Assembly: GCA_900315335.1 (NCBI GenBank)
Contig: OMYR01000046.1
Location: forward strand, 1 to 64,000
Direction: 5' to 3'
Length of the DNA: 64,000 nt
From: an uncultured Bacteroidales bacterium
GTDB lineage: Bacteria > Bacteroidota > Bacteroidia > Bacteroidales > P3
The notes under the pieces are model-generated. The model was not told the origin of the DNA, did not search any database, and saw only the letters and a program-made list of their open reading frames with translations. The position numbers were made by a program, and so were the translations under genes. Within the stretch, counting starts at the first letter, position 1. Every line of letters begins with the position of its first letter. Below are positions 1 to 9,000 of the stretch, piece by piece.

Positions 1-1155
1 ATCTATGGTGCCAACGCTTCCGGTAAAACGAATATATTAAATGCCATTGAATTTTTCAAGATGCTGGTTTTGAGAATGCCTAAAGACAGGACTGAGAAAA
101 CCGGGGTTGTTCCTTTCATGTTGGATGACACTTCAAGAAACGAAAAGACAAAGATGTCAATGGTGTTCTATATAAATCAGTCGAAGTACATCCTCAGTTT
201 TGAATTGGATGCAAAGCATATCTATTCCGAGACATTGATTGTTTATGATTCCATTCGCCCGACCAAGCTGTATAACCGAAGTTATGATACTGCGACAGAT
301 TCCTCGACTATCGACTTTGGCGTAAATCTGAGAATGACAAAGAAAAGCCAAGATGTGATTTCCGGCAACACTATCAATAATTGCAGTGTGCTTGCCGCAT
401 TTGGCAAAAGCAACGTGGAACGGACAAGGCTGAATGATGTATACGATTATTTTGCCAAGCAGGTAAAAGATGTACTGGCTCCCGGTATGCTGCTTTCGGG
501 ATATGTCAAATCACGATTGGATAAAGACGAGGCAGGAGATTTGAAGAAATTCATTTTAAATTTCTTGAAAGCGTCCGATTTCAATATAGAAGATGTGGTA
601 TTACACGAAGAGGAAGAGTTGATTACCCCAGAATTGGAACAACTGATTCAGAATGCCCCTATTGATAAAGATGCAAAGGCAGAAATGCTTAGAAAGGGCA
701 AAATTACAAATACGGAACTGACCTTCAAGCATAAAGCTGGCGATAAGGTATATGATTTATCGGAAGAATACGAATCCAATGGCACCATGAGGTTTTTGGG
801 AATGGCGGTGATACTGAATTTCCTGTTAAAGACCAATCGGTTTGTACCCATTGATGAAGTGGAGACAAGTATTCATTATGAACTGTTGGCTTATTTCCTG
901 AAAGTCTTTCTGGTAAACAGTAACGGAACATCCCAAATGCTCCTGACCACACACGACATCAATCTTCTCAACGAGGATTTCATTCGCCGTGATACGATAT
1001 GGTTCACCGACAAAGACGAACTTGGCGAAACTAAAATAGTACGCCTGTCTTCTTTGGGACTGCATAAGAATCTTTCCCCATACAATGCTTACAAGCAGGG
1101 AAAATTGGTAAAGTTGCCGTTCTTGGGTAGTCAGTATATCAACCTAAACGACTAA
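1..1155 (+). CDS. AAA15-family ATPase, 5'-partial (RloA/AbiLi-like)
   Basis: The reading frame is open from base 1, so the true start lies before the window. The first codons encode IYGANASGKTN, a Walker A loop typical of OLD/AAA15 ATPases. Near the C-terminus the segment FVPIDEVETSIHYEL fits a Walker B-like region, followed by LLTTHDINLL, a switch-like TTHD motif. These are hallmarks of the SMC-like ATPases found in RloA, AbiLi and OLD-type phage defence proteins. The stop lies 4 bases before the RloB-like gene, so the two are co-transcribed and probably form a complex. In known families (AbiL, restriction-linked RloA/RloB) such pairs cause abortive infection. The role is inferred from family and context; the ATPase assignment is firm. 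Confidence 0.85.
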   Translation: MYGANASGKTNILNAIEFFKMLVLRMPKDRTEKTGVVPFMLDDTSRNEKTKMSMVFYINQSKYILSFELDAKHIYSETLIVYDSIRPTKLYNRSYDTATDSSTIDFGVNLRMTKKSQDVISGNTINNCSVLAAFGKSNVERTRLNDVYDYFAKQVKDVLAPGMLLSGYVKSRLDKDEAGDLKKFILNFLKASDFNIEDVVLHEEEELITPELEQLIQNAPIDKDAKAEMLRKGKITNTELTFKHKAGDKVYDLSEEYESNGTMRFLGMAVILNFLLKTNRFVPIDEVETSIHYELLAYFLKVFLVNSNGTSQMLLTTHDINLLNEDFIRRDTIWFTDKDELGETKIVRLSSLGLHKNLSPYNAYKQGKLVKLPFLGSQYINLND

Positions 1156-1159
1156 TGAT

Positions 1160-1762
1160 ATGGGGCGGACAGTAACAAAAAGTATCGCCATCATAGGCGA
1201 GGGAGAAACGGAATGGTTCTATTTCGATTCTCTGAGGATTGCGTGTCGCTATCCCTTTAAGGTTGCTCCGGATTTTCCGCAGCACAGCGACATCAATCAT
1301 ATACTGAAACTGGTAGAATCTTATTTGAACAAGCAATATGATTATATTGTATGCCTGTTTGATATGGACAGACTATTTCAGTTCCCATCTGAAATGCAGC
1401 TGTACCTGCGAGCAAAGAAAGAGTATAGCAAAAAGAAATATGCCGGAAAGGTGATGTTTGTAGAAACGAATCCTTGCACGGAGTTTTGGTTTCTGCTCCA
1501 CTTCTTGCCTAATGTAGTTTGTCGGAGATATGAGAGTTACGAACAACTGCTTCCCGAATTGCAGAAATATATGCCAGGGTATGAAAATACAAAACGATAT
1601 TTCATACGCACCAATCTCTATAAATATCTGACAGAGAATGGTGATTTGGAACGGGCGATGATAAATTCAGAAAAGTTGTGCCAACTCTGTAAAGAATCGC
1701 CGGAGGACTTGAAAGCATATTCGGAGGTACATAAGGTGATAGAGTTATTAATTAATTTATAA
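1160..1762 (+). CDS. RloB-like TOPRIM-type protein (AbiLii-like)
   Basis: This is a 200-residue protein of the RloB family. Its N-terminus carries IIGEGETEWFYF (about residues 11-22), the glutamate-containing loop of RloB/TOPRIM-like folds. CLFDMDRL (about 65-72) supplies the acidic DxD-like motif expected to bind metal. NPCTEFWFLLHF, near residue 95, is the conserved NP-xxE-WxLLHF segment of RloB. It starts 4 bases after the ATPase gene, the usual RloA-RloB (AbiLi-AbiLii) arrangement, and is followed after 20 bases by the CD-NTase. The ATPase probably controls its nucleolytic or related activity. RloB catalysis is poorly defined, so only the family is certain. Confidence 0.8.
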   Translation: MGRTVTKSIAIIGEGETEWFYFDSLRIACRYPFKVAPDFPQHSDINHILKLVESYLNKQYDYIVCLFDMDRLFQFPSEMQLYLRAKKEYSKKKYAGKVMFVETNPCTEFWFLLHFLPNVVCRRYESYEQLLPELQKYMPGYENTKRYFIRTNLYKYLTENGDLERAMINSEKLCQLCKESPEDLKAYSEVHKVIELLINL

Positions 1763-1782
1763 TATATACATTTATCGAAAAT

Positions 1783-2724
1783 ATGAGTTTTGACAATAAC
1801 AAACATTTAAGAGAAGTGTTAGATACACACAAAATGTGTCACGTCCAGGATTTCGTGAATAAAGTAAAAAAACGTAGAGAAGAGATTAAAGCTAAGATGC
1901 ACAACCACTATGGTAGCGATAAGTATCCATCGTTTGAATCTGGCAGTTTTGCTAAGCATACCGCTACCAATGTAAAGTTTGACCTTGATTTGGTGGAGCC
2001 GTTCAAGCGTAATGCTTTCGGAACATTACAGGAGATGTTTGATAGCGTACACGATTTCCTTGCAGAGGAATATAAGAATACTGGTGTGACTATTCGCAGA
2101 CAAAAGGTTTCAATCGGTGTAAGTTTTCCTATTGAAGAGGGAGATGAAAAGCCGGTTGAACTTGATGTGGTGCCTGGTAGAGAACTAAGCGATGATAACT
2201 ATCTTGATTCGCATGATTTGAACCTATGTTTTAATGAAGACCATTGGGGATTCAAAAAGGGATCAAGCCAGAAAACGAATATCCAGAAGCAGATTTCGCA
2301 TATCGAAGGTAAGTCGAGTGAGCGTCAAATTATTCGTCTGCTTAAAATATGGAAAAAGCAAAAAGATAAGAAATATAAGTCTTTCGTTATTGAACTGGCC
2401 GTAATTAGAGCCTTAGATGGTTATAATGGTGACATGGGTCTTTGGCCAAGATTAAAATACACGATGGAGTATCTACGTGACCACATCGCGGAAAGTAGTT
2501 TCCACCTTTTTGACCCAGGTAACACGAACAACGATGTCGTGGGGACTATGCAGGACTACGATAGACAATCGTTTAAATCTGATATGGAAAGCATGCTCAA
2601 CAACATAGACAGTAATCCTGATTTATATTTGCCCTACTACTTCAAGGTAAACGAAAAATATTGCGGATATAAAGAGAAAGATACAGGTGCTGCTTATCCT
2701 ACAAGTACAAAACGGTTCGGATAG
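1783..2724 (+). CDS. CBASS CD-NTase (cyclic oligonucleotide synthase)
   Basis: This 313-residue protein is a nucleotidyltransferase of the cGAS/DncV-like (SMODS) kind. The motif GSFAKHTAT begins at G54-S55, and the metal-binding acidic residues are D67 and D69 in FDLDL and D128 in VELDVVP. Such enzymes sense phage infection and make a cyclic di- or trinucleotide that activates an effector. The E2-E1 gene follows 6 bases downstream. In type II CBASS that protein conjugates the CD-NTase C-terminus to targets to prime it, and the sequence here ends in a small flexible tail (YPTSTKRFG). The nucleotide product cannot be read from the sequence. Spacing places it in one operon with the RloAB-like pair upstream. 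Confidence 0.88.
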   Translation: MSFDNNKHLREVLDTHKMCHVQDFVNKVKKRREEIKAKMHNHYGSDKYPSFESGSFAKHTATNVKFDLDLVEPFKRNAFGTLQEMFDSVHDFLAEEYKNTGVTIRRQKVSIGVSFPIEEGDEKPVELDVVPGRELSDDNYLDSHDLNLCFNEDHWGFKKGSSQKTNIQKQISHIEGKSSERQIIRLLKIWKKQKDKKYKSFVIELAVIRALDGYNGDMGLWPRLKYTMEYLRDHIAESSFHLFDPGNTNNDVVGTMQDYDRQSFKSDMESMLNNIDSNPDLYLPYYFKVNEKYCGYKEKDTGAAYPTSTKRFG

Positions 2725-2730
2725 TAAAAT

Positions 2731-4389
2731 ATGATGACTGTAGATAAAATAAAAGAATTGATAGGTCTCATTCACGGCGTTAGTCTTATTGAAGATTTTA
2801 TCATTGATGAAGCAGGCTCCTTAAAAGGTCGTATTGCCGTGGTTACAGATCAAGAACATGCTGACTTGGAATGGTATGTAGAGATTAGTCCTACTTATCC
2901 GTTCAAAACTATGGGCATGGAACCTATCCATTTTCAAAATAAAAATCTGCTGGATTATCCACACATTATGCAGGGCGGCAATCTTTGCATGCACCCTGCG
3001 GAATATGATAATGCAGAGAGTCAGTTTGTAAACGACTTGAAACAGTTGAAGGAATGGGTTGAGGAATACTATGTAAGGGGAGAAAAGGATGCTCACTACG
3101 AGCATTTGGTAGTGAATCATCATACGATTCGCGGGCAGTATTATACTTTCTGTTTCGCAGAGACTCAAGAGGATTTTACTGAAGGAGACTACGGAATAGT
3201 ACACTATACGCCATTACCAACAGGTCGTAAAAAAGACACGCCAGTTATCAACTATGTGGTACAAAAGTTTGTGTCGTGCGTACAGGTAAAGAAGACGGAA
3301 ATGTTCTGTAGGATTAGTAAGTCCTACCAAGAATTAAGGTCGTTTAAGGGAGTATATTGTCTGCTGAACAACATTCCATCGGTATACAACAAGTTTATTG
3401 TTGAGAATTACAATTCTATCAGGGGACTATTCTCGCAGAGTCAGAAAAACTATATCCATAGTTTTGTGGTATCGCATAGAGACAAGTATGATTTCTTCCC
3501 GTTGTTTTGTGGATATAGAATTCCCGAAGGTGGCGTTCACTGGCAGGCAATGATTCTCTTCATGGATGATCTGCCGATAGAACCTGTGCGGATGGGCACT
3601 GGTAAGAATAGGCTTTGGCTAACTGATTTTAGACAAGGGCAAATCCAATGGGCAGAAACTGTGGATATTTCCTATAAGTATTTCTTTGGGCGTGGAGCTA
3701 TGCCCAAAGAACTGGCAAATAAGAAAATGCTGATTATGGGTGTCGGGGCTATAGGAAGTATTTTGGCAGAAACTCTAACAAGATGTGGTGCGAAAAACCT
3801 GACTCTATATGACATAGACAATAAGGAACCTGGTAATGTTTGCCGGTCTGCATATCCTTTTTATACAGGTATAATTGAGAAAACCTTGGATATAACGAGT
3901 TTACTGACGCAGATTTCGCCTCATGTTGAATGTACCAGTTTGAAATCTATTGCTGACTTAGTGATAAAAACATATGCGGCAGGGCATGAGGACAAAAGTG
4001 CTCTTGCAGAATTCTTTGACGAGTTTGATGTGATATTTGATTGTACAACGGATAATCAACTGATGCGGGTAATGGATTCTATTGGGACGAAAGCCCAATT
4101 GGTTAATCTCTCAATAACCAATCACGCACAAGATTTGATATGTGCCTTTTCTCCTAATGTAACAGAGACTGTTTTGTTGGTTTATGGCTTATTTAAACAC
4201 GATGTGGAAACCGACATGTACAATCCTACGGGTTGTTGGAATCCAACCTTTAAGGCTTCGTATAATGACATAGAATGCAAAGTGCAAGTCGCCGTGAAAC
4301 ATATTATCAAAATGTTGAGCAAGCAGGAACCATTAAGTGATTTTTATATAACAGAAGACGACTTGAATTTAAAGATAAACAAGTTATGA
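2731..4389 (+). CDS. Cap2-type E2-E1 fusion (ThiF family) of type II CBASS
   Basis: This 552-residue protein has an N-terminal E2-like domain with the sequence GGNLCMHP, giving a candidate catalytic cysteine at C86. A linker follows, then a C-terminal ThiF/E1 adenylation domain with the nucleotide loop MGVGAIGS around residue 337 and the acidic strand LYDIDNKEPGNVCRS. A late cysteine, C502 in TGCWNPTF, matches the position expected of the E1 thioester cysteine. In studied type II systems, Cap2 activates and transfers the CD-NTase C-terminus onto target proteins. It lies between the CD-NTase (6 base gap) and the JAB gene (ATGA overlap), indicating translational coupling. Either of two adjacent ATG codons could be the start. 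Confidence 0.9.
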   Translation: MMTVDKIKELIGLIHGVSLIEDFIIDEAGSLKGRIAVVTDQEHADLEWYVEISPTYPFKTMGMEPIHFQNKNLLDYPHIMQGGNLCMHPAEYDNAESQFVNDLKQLKEWVEEYYVRGEKDAHYEHLVVNHHTIRGQYYTFCFAETQEDFTEGDYGIVHYTPLPTGRKKDTPVINYVVQKFVSCVQVKKTEMFCRISKSYQELRSFKGVYCLLNNIPSVYNKFIVENYNSIRGLFSQSQKNYIHSFVVSHRDKYDFFPLFCGYRIPEGGVHWQAMILFMDDLPIEPVRMGTGKNRLWLTDFRQGQIQWAETVDISYKYFFGRGAMPKELANKKMLIMGVGAIGSILAETLTRCGAKNLTLYDIDNKEPGNVCRSAYPFYTGIIEKTLDITSLLTQISPHVECTSLKSIADLVIKTYAAGHEDKSALAEFFDEFDVIFDCTTDNQLMRVMDSIGTKAQLVNLSITNHAQDLICAFSPNVTETVLLVYGLFKHDVETDMYNPTGCWNPTFKASYNDIECKVQVAVKHIIKMLSKQEPLSDFYITEDDLNLKINKL

Positions 4390-5645
4390 AGTATTATTTG
4401 TCAAGTAATGATTTGTATATAGAGATACCAACCTTAGTATTCAACCAAATAAAGTTGCAAGCTGAGGGCGAATACCCCAATGAGAACGGAGGGATGCTCG
4501 CTGGACGATATTCTAAAGATAAACATACAGTGTATATAGAAAAAGTTGTGGTGCCTGTGGAAAAATTGACTGGCAGGACAAAGTTTATGCGCATTACCAA
4601 GGGTTTGGAAAATGTATGGGAACAATTAGCCAAGGAGGGGTTGCAATATGTGGGCGAATGGCATAGTCATCCAAATGGTTCCACACAATATAGCAGTACA
4701 GATTTGGCGGCTATGATAGATATTGAGAAGGAAGTGGCCATTGAGAATCCGTTACTACTGATAGTCAGTGTTAGAAGTAATGGACTTAGTGCTCATAAGT
4801 TTTATTGTTATATGAATAATCAATTGTTGGAATACAATAAAATGATAGATTTAAAGGATTTATTTCATGGCTTGCAGAACCAAATGTTGGCTAGCCTGAA
4901 TGTAAACAGGGAATTTATTGAACATCCCGGCAGCAAAGGTGATGCTACGGAGCAACATTGGATAGAGTTTCTACGCACATACCTTCCTGACAGGTATAAG
5001 GTGGATAAGGCTATTGTGATAGATTCGACGGGCAATGTTAGCGAACAGATGGACGTAGTCATTTATGACGCGATTTACACACCCTTCATATTCAAGCAGG
5101 ATGGTTTTATGTATATACCGGCAGAAAGCGTGTATGCCGTGTTTGAGGTAAAACAGGATGTGGAAGGACATATAGAATATGCAGCCAAGAAAGTTGAGAG
5201 CGTGCGTAAACTGAAAAGAACAAGTATTAGTATGGTCTCCTCAGGAAAAACTACGCCTGCCAGAGCATTGACTAAGATAATAGGTGGTATTTTAACTACA
5301 ACGAGTTCGTACCGTGGAAATGATACGGTAATAAAGCAGTTAGAAAAACTGAAGGGCTTACAGACTTTGGATTTGGGATGCTTCTGTGATGCTGGTAGTT
5401 TTTATATTGATTATAAAGAGACTGTACCTGAATATATAGACCCAATCAAGGATAATCGTAAGTATATAGAAAAAGTGTATGAGAGTCGCGAAGTAAACGA
5501 GATTGAGTTTAGCAATAAGAATGTGTCTCTCTTCACATTTTTCCTTCAGCTTGTGAGCTATTTGAAGTCCATTGGTACTGTACCCGCAATAGATATTAAT
5601 GCATATCTAGAGGCTATTAATGCAAAAATTGATGAAGATATTTAA
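4386..5645 (+). CDS. JAMM/JAB peptidase (Cap3-like) fused to a DUF6602-like PD-(D/E)XK domain
   Basis: The first ~150 residues are a JAMM metalloprotease. E33 lies in NENGG, the zinc ligands H93 and H95 in HSHP, then S103 and D106 in SSTD, as in Cap3 deconjugases that reverse Cap2 transfer. From about residue 178 a second domain begins (HPGSKGDATE, FLRTYLPDRY). It contains QMDVVIYD with D223 and AVFEVKQ with E254 and K256, the D...ExK pattern of PD-(D/E)XK nucleases, and resembles DUF6602 from memory. Normal Cap3 proteins are about 150 residues, so this 419-residue fusion is unusual. No separate CBASS effector gene is present, so the C-terminal domain is the best effector candidate. Nuclease activity is inference. 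Confidence 0.82.
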   Translation: MKYYLSSNDLYIEIPTLVFNQIKLQAEGEYPNENGGMLAGRYSKDKHTVYIEKVVVPVEKLTGRTKFMRITKGLENVWEQLAKEGLQYVGEWHSHPNGSTQYSSTDLAAMIDIEKEVAIENPLLLIVSVRSNGLSAHKFYCYMNNQLLEYNKMIDLKDLFHGLQNQMLASLNVNREFIEHPGSKGDATEQHWIEFLRTYLPDRYKVDKAIVIDSTGNVSEQMDVVIYDAIYTPFIFKQDGFMYIPAESVYAVFEVKQDVEGHIEYAAKKVESVRKLKRTSISMVSSGKTTPARALTKIIGGILTTTSSYRGNDTVIKQLEKLKGLQTLDLGCFCDAGSFYIDYKETVPEYIDPIKDNRKYIEKVYESREVNEIEFSNKNVSLFTFFLQLVSYLKSIGTVPAIDINAYLEAINAKIDEDI

Positions 5646-5719
5646 AAGTAAAGGTACGACAGATTTCGTGAGCTTACACATAACTATATCTCATTTCAGA
5701 ACATAGATAGAAAGGGTAG

Positions 5720-6037
5720 AAGATATGCCTATCAAAAGAAGCCCGTAAATACGGTTTGTTCTTATGTATTGCTACCCAAATGCCTCGTGATATACCATTA
5801 GGGACATTAAGTCAAATGGGAACATTTCTGGTTCATAGGTTAATTAATGAGCAAGATAAAAAAGCAGTTGAAAGTGCCGCATCTGCAGCAAATAGAAATA
5901 TTCTTTCTTTCCTTCCTATTTTGGGAGAAGGTGAAGCTTTAATTGTTGGAGTTGATTTTCCAATGCCCCTTATTGTGAAAATCAATACTCCAACAAAGAA
6001 ACCAGATTCAAGAACTCCTAAGCTTACAAAACGATAA
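5720..6037 (+). pseudogene. 3' remnant of a HerA-type (DUF87) ATPase gene
   Basis: The frame opens after a TAG at 5717 and reads SKEARKYGLFLCIATQMPRD, then TLSQMGTFLVHRL and LPILGEGEALIVG. That order (EGRKYG, ATQRP, NTFIVHRL, L..GEA.I.G) is the C-terminal third of HerA/DUF87 hexameric ATPases. The Walker A and B part is absent. Just upstream, a different frame still encodes QNIDRKGRRYAY, suggesting a frameshift. There is no credible start: the only options are a TTG at 5756 or an internal ATG at 5780. HerA proteins pair with SIR2, DUF4297 or nuclease subunits in defence, so this looks like a second defence system eroded when the flanking genes were assembled. It ends 2 bases from the convergent restriction gene. 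Confidence 0.75.
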
Positions 6038-6039
6038 AA

Positions 6040-9000
6040 CTACAGTCTTAATATTGGCAAAGTGCTTACTATATCTACTGTTTGACAAGAGAGCATAACC
6101 ACCGACAGAAGCAGGTCGAGGATATAACGGGGTTGTTCGTGTTCTCGCGACCAGTCGTTTGGATCATTTTTGATTTGGGACGCTTTATCAATTGTGATGG
6201 CATAGCGTTCCATTATCCACTCGATAGCGGATTTACCATTAACGACATATTCGTATGCTTTGAGCGGAATGTTCTCAATGGTAATATGGTCATTATAGAT
6301 GATGCGTGCCTTATCAGCAACGAGCTTTCCATTTTCGTCACGAATTTTGGCAAACCTCATTTTATCAACGGCAAAGTATTGGTAGGTTTCGTTCGTCCAG
6401 TTGTTTTGCCAAATGTCCATATCGCCATTTACTCTGACAGCACAAGCACGATGGGCAATCATTGGCATTGCAGCGAAAAACAGATAATCTCCATCTTGCC
6501 CAACAGCCTGCTCGTTTATGCTTTGTTCATAGTTCAGGTGCAGGTCGGCAAGTTCTTTGCCTGCTTTATAAAAGGACATAAAGTCCTGTACACTATCCAC
6601 AATGGGGATGCGTGGCAATGACTTCTTCAAATCATCGGCAAATCGTTCACGGTATTGCTTAGAATGAAGCAAACCATACACATAGTAGAATATGTGTTCT
6701 TTGGTAATGGCTTTTGAACCTCCGAAACGGCTACGGACTTCTTTCAGAATCCAGTCGGTTATTCCGTCCCGGCGAATATATTTGTCTGTTTCCGCATCAT
6801 CAAAAAGTGTAGCTTGGGGATTCTTGTTTTCCTCATACCAATATAATGGGTAGAACTGGCAATTAAATTGCAATTGATAATCAGGAATATAATGGGTAAC
6901 TATAGTTGAAGCATCTTTATTAGAACCTTTTCCATTTACGCATAAGATAATCTTATCTGTATTCAGTGGGAACAAATCCTTACATTGTCCTGGGCTTTCT
7001 ATCAGGCTTGGAGAATAATATAAGTTTGTCACACAGAATGGCCTATACGAACATTCCATAAGTCTTTCTCTTTCAAACTTTAGTAAAGTTCCACGCGACA
7101 AGAAATTTCTTAATGAACGAGTCCAACTTACTTTAGTTGTATCAGTATCTATGAATGATTCAACAGACAACGCCTTTTCTTGTGATTTAATTGTTTGAAA
7201 TTTGCGGCATTGAGCATTGTAATTATTAATCAAGCAATTAATATTGTCGTCCAATTGCGAATTAGAAAAATTGTTAACCCAAACATCTCGACCTGTGGCT
7301 ACTGCTGGTCCATTATGATTAAAAATGCCAACACCTTTTTTATCAAACAGTGGTATTAGATTATCAAATACCCCATCACGTTGATTTATCCAATCAGCCT
7401 TATCATTAGGCGTAATAATCTGCCATTCCAATTTCTGCGAAGAAATGGAACGGAAATCTTTTACCAGTTTGAGCTTCTGCTCACGAGTGAGGTATTCACC
7501 TATGTCATGATAATGGATAACTGCCTTTTGCCCTTTCTTTGCCGGATTTTTGACAAGGAAAGTTATGGCGATAGGAGTACGAGAACCGCTTCCAAAAATT
7601 TTTCCACCTTCTTTACGGGATAATTCTCCAGAAGTGCGCTGATTTCCACGCAAATTCAGTACATAAACAGATGTAAATTCTTCCTCTATACATCTGCGCA
7701 TACCATCTTGACCGATACCATCAAGCCATGCACCATTGCTTATGAATGCTACAATACCTCCTTCATTTTGTGGAATACGGTCAGAAGCCCACCGAAATGC
7801 TTTCACATAACTGTCGTAAGTTGATTTACTGAGTCCTGCTAAACTTCTTTTTGTATAAGTTTCACTCAGTCTCTTTTCCATAGCCGGATATACAGTATTT
7901 TGTGCATTGTAATTAGCCGATTTCTGACCGATAGAATACGGCGGATTTCCGACAATTACCCTCACGTGTGTAGCCATCTGCTTCTTTACCCGTTTGGAAT
8001 TGTCTTGAAAGAATTCCGTGAAAAGTTCGTTATGTTTCTTCTCTGCCAATTGGAACGTATCGGTCAGACAGATACCGCTATACGGTAAGTAAGTCTCCCT
8101 GTAGGTAATGTCATGGAATACAGATTCGATATTCACATCAGCAATATAATAGGCCAGCAGCACAATTTCATTGCAATGGATTTCATTCCGATATTTGCGC
8201 TCCATATCCTCAGGACGGATAAGGCCGGATTGCAACAAACGAGTAATGAAGGTACCTGTACCTGTAAATGGGTCAAGAATATGAACGTTTTGCTCCGTCA
8301 GCGAAGTATTGAACTCTGCTTTGAGAATATCATCCACTGAACGGATGATGAAATCCACACATTCCACCGGTGTATAAACAATGCCCAATTTCTCCACTGT
8401 AAGCGGAAATGCGCCTTTGAAAAACTTTTCATAAAGGTTCTTTATGATTGTCTGCTTACCCTCCAAATTATCAATACCGCCCACATTTGTCCTTACCGAT
8501 TGGTAGAACTTCTCCAGTACCTCGGTATCCTTTTCAAAAGCCTGTTCTTGCAATAGGTCTATCATGCGTTGCATAGAACGGCTCACGGTGTTGTTATTGA
8601 CAAACTGGTAATCTGAAAACAGAGCATCAAATACAGGTCGGGTGATGATGTGCTGTGCCAGCATTTCAATGGCTTGGGCGGCATCTACCGATGGATTAAG
8701 GTCTCGCTGTAACCCCTTTAAATATTCATTGAAAGCCTTTTTGTGTACACCGGACTGAATAAGTTTGGAAATACGCTCAATAAATTTGTGCGCAATAAGA
8801 CCAACCTCTTTTGCCCAATTCTCCCAATAAAGACGGTCACCGCACTTTTCTACCAGTTTGGCATACATACCGTCCTGTATCTCCCCGAAACGAAGTTCCA
8901 ACTGTCGGGCAATTTCTGCATTCTCAATTTGTTGTGCTTCCGCTTCTCCGTCATTTGTACCCAATCCCGGTCGGCCTATGGTAACAGACGGTGTACCTGT

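Noticed and set aside
5646..5719. A complete gene between the JAB fusion and the HerA fragment
   Set aside because: Only 74 bases, with stops in all plus frames; part of it is shifted HerA coding sequence.
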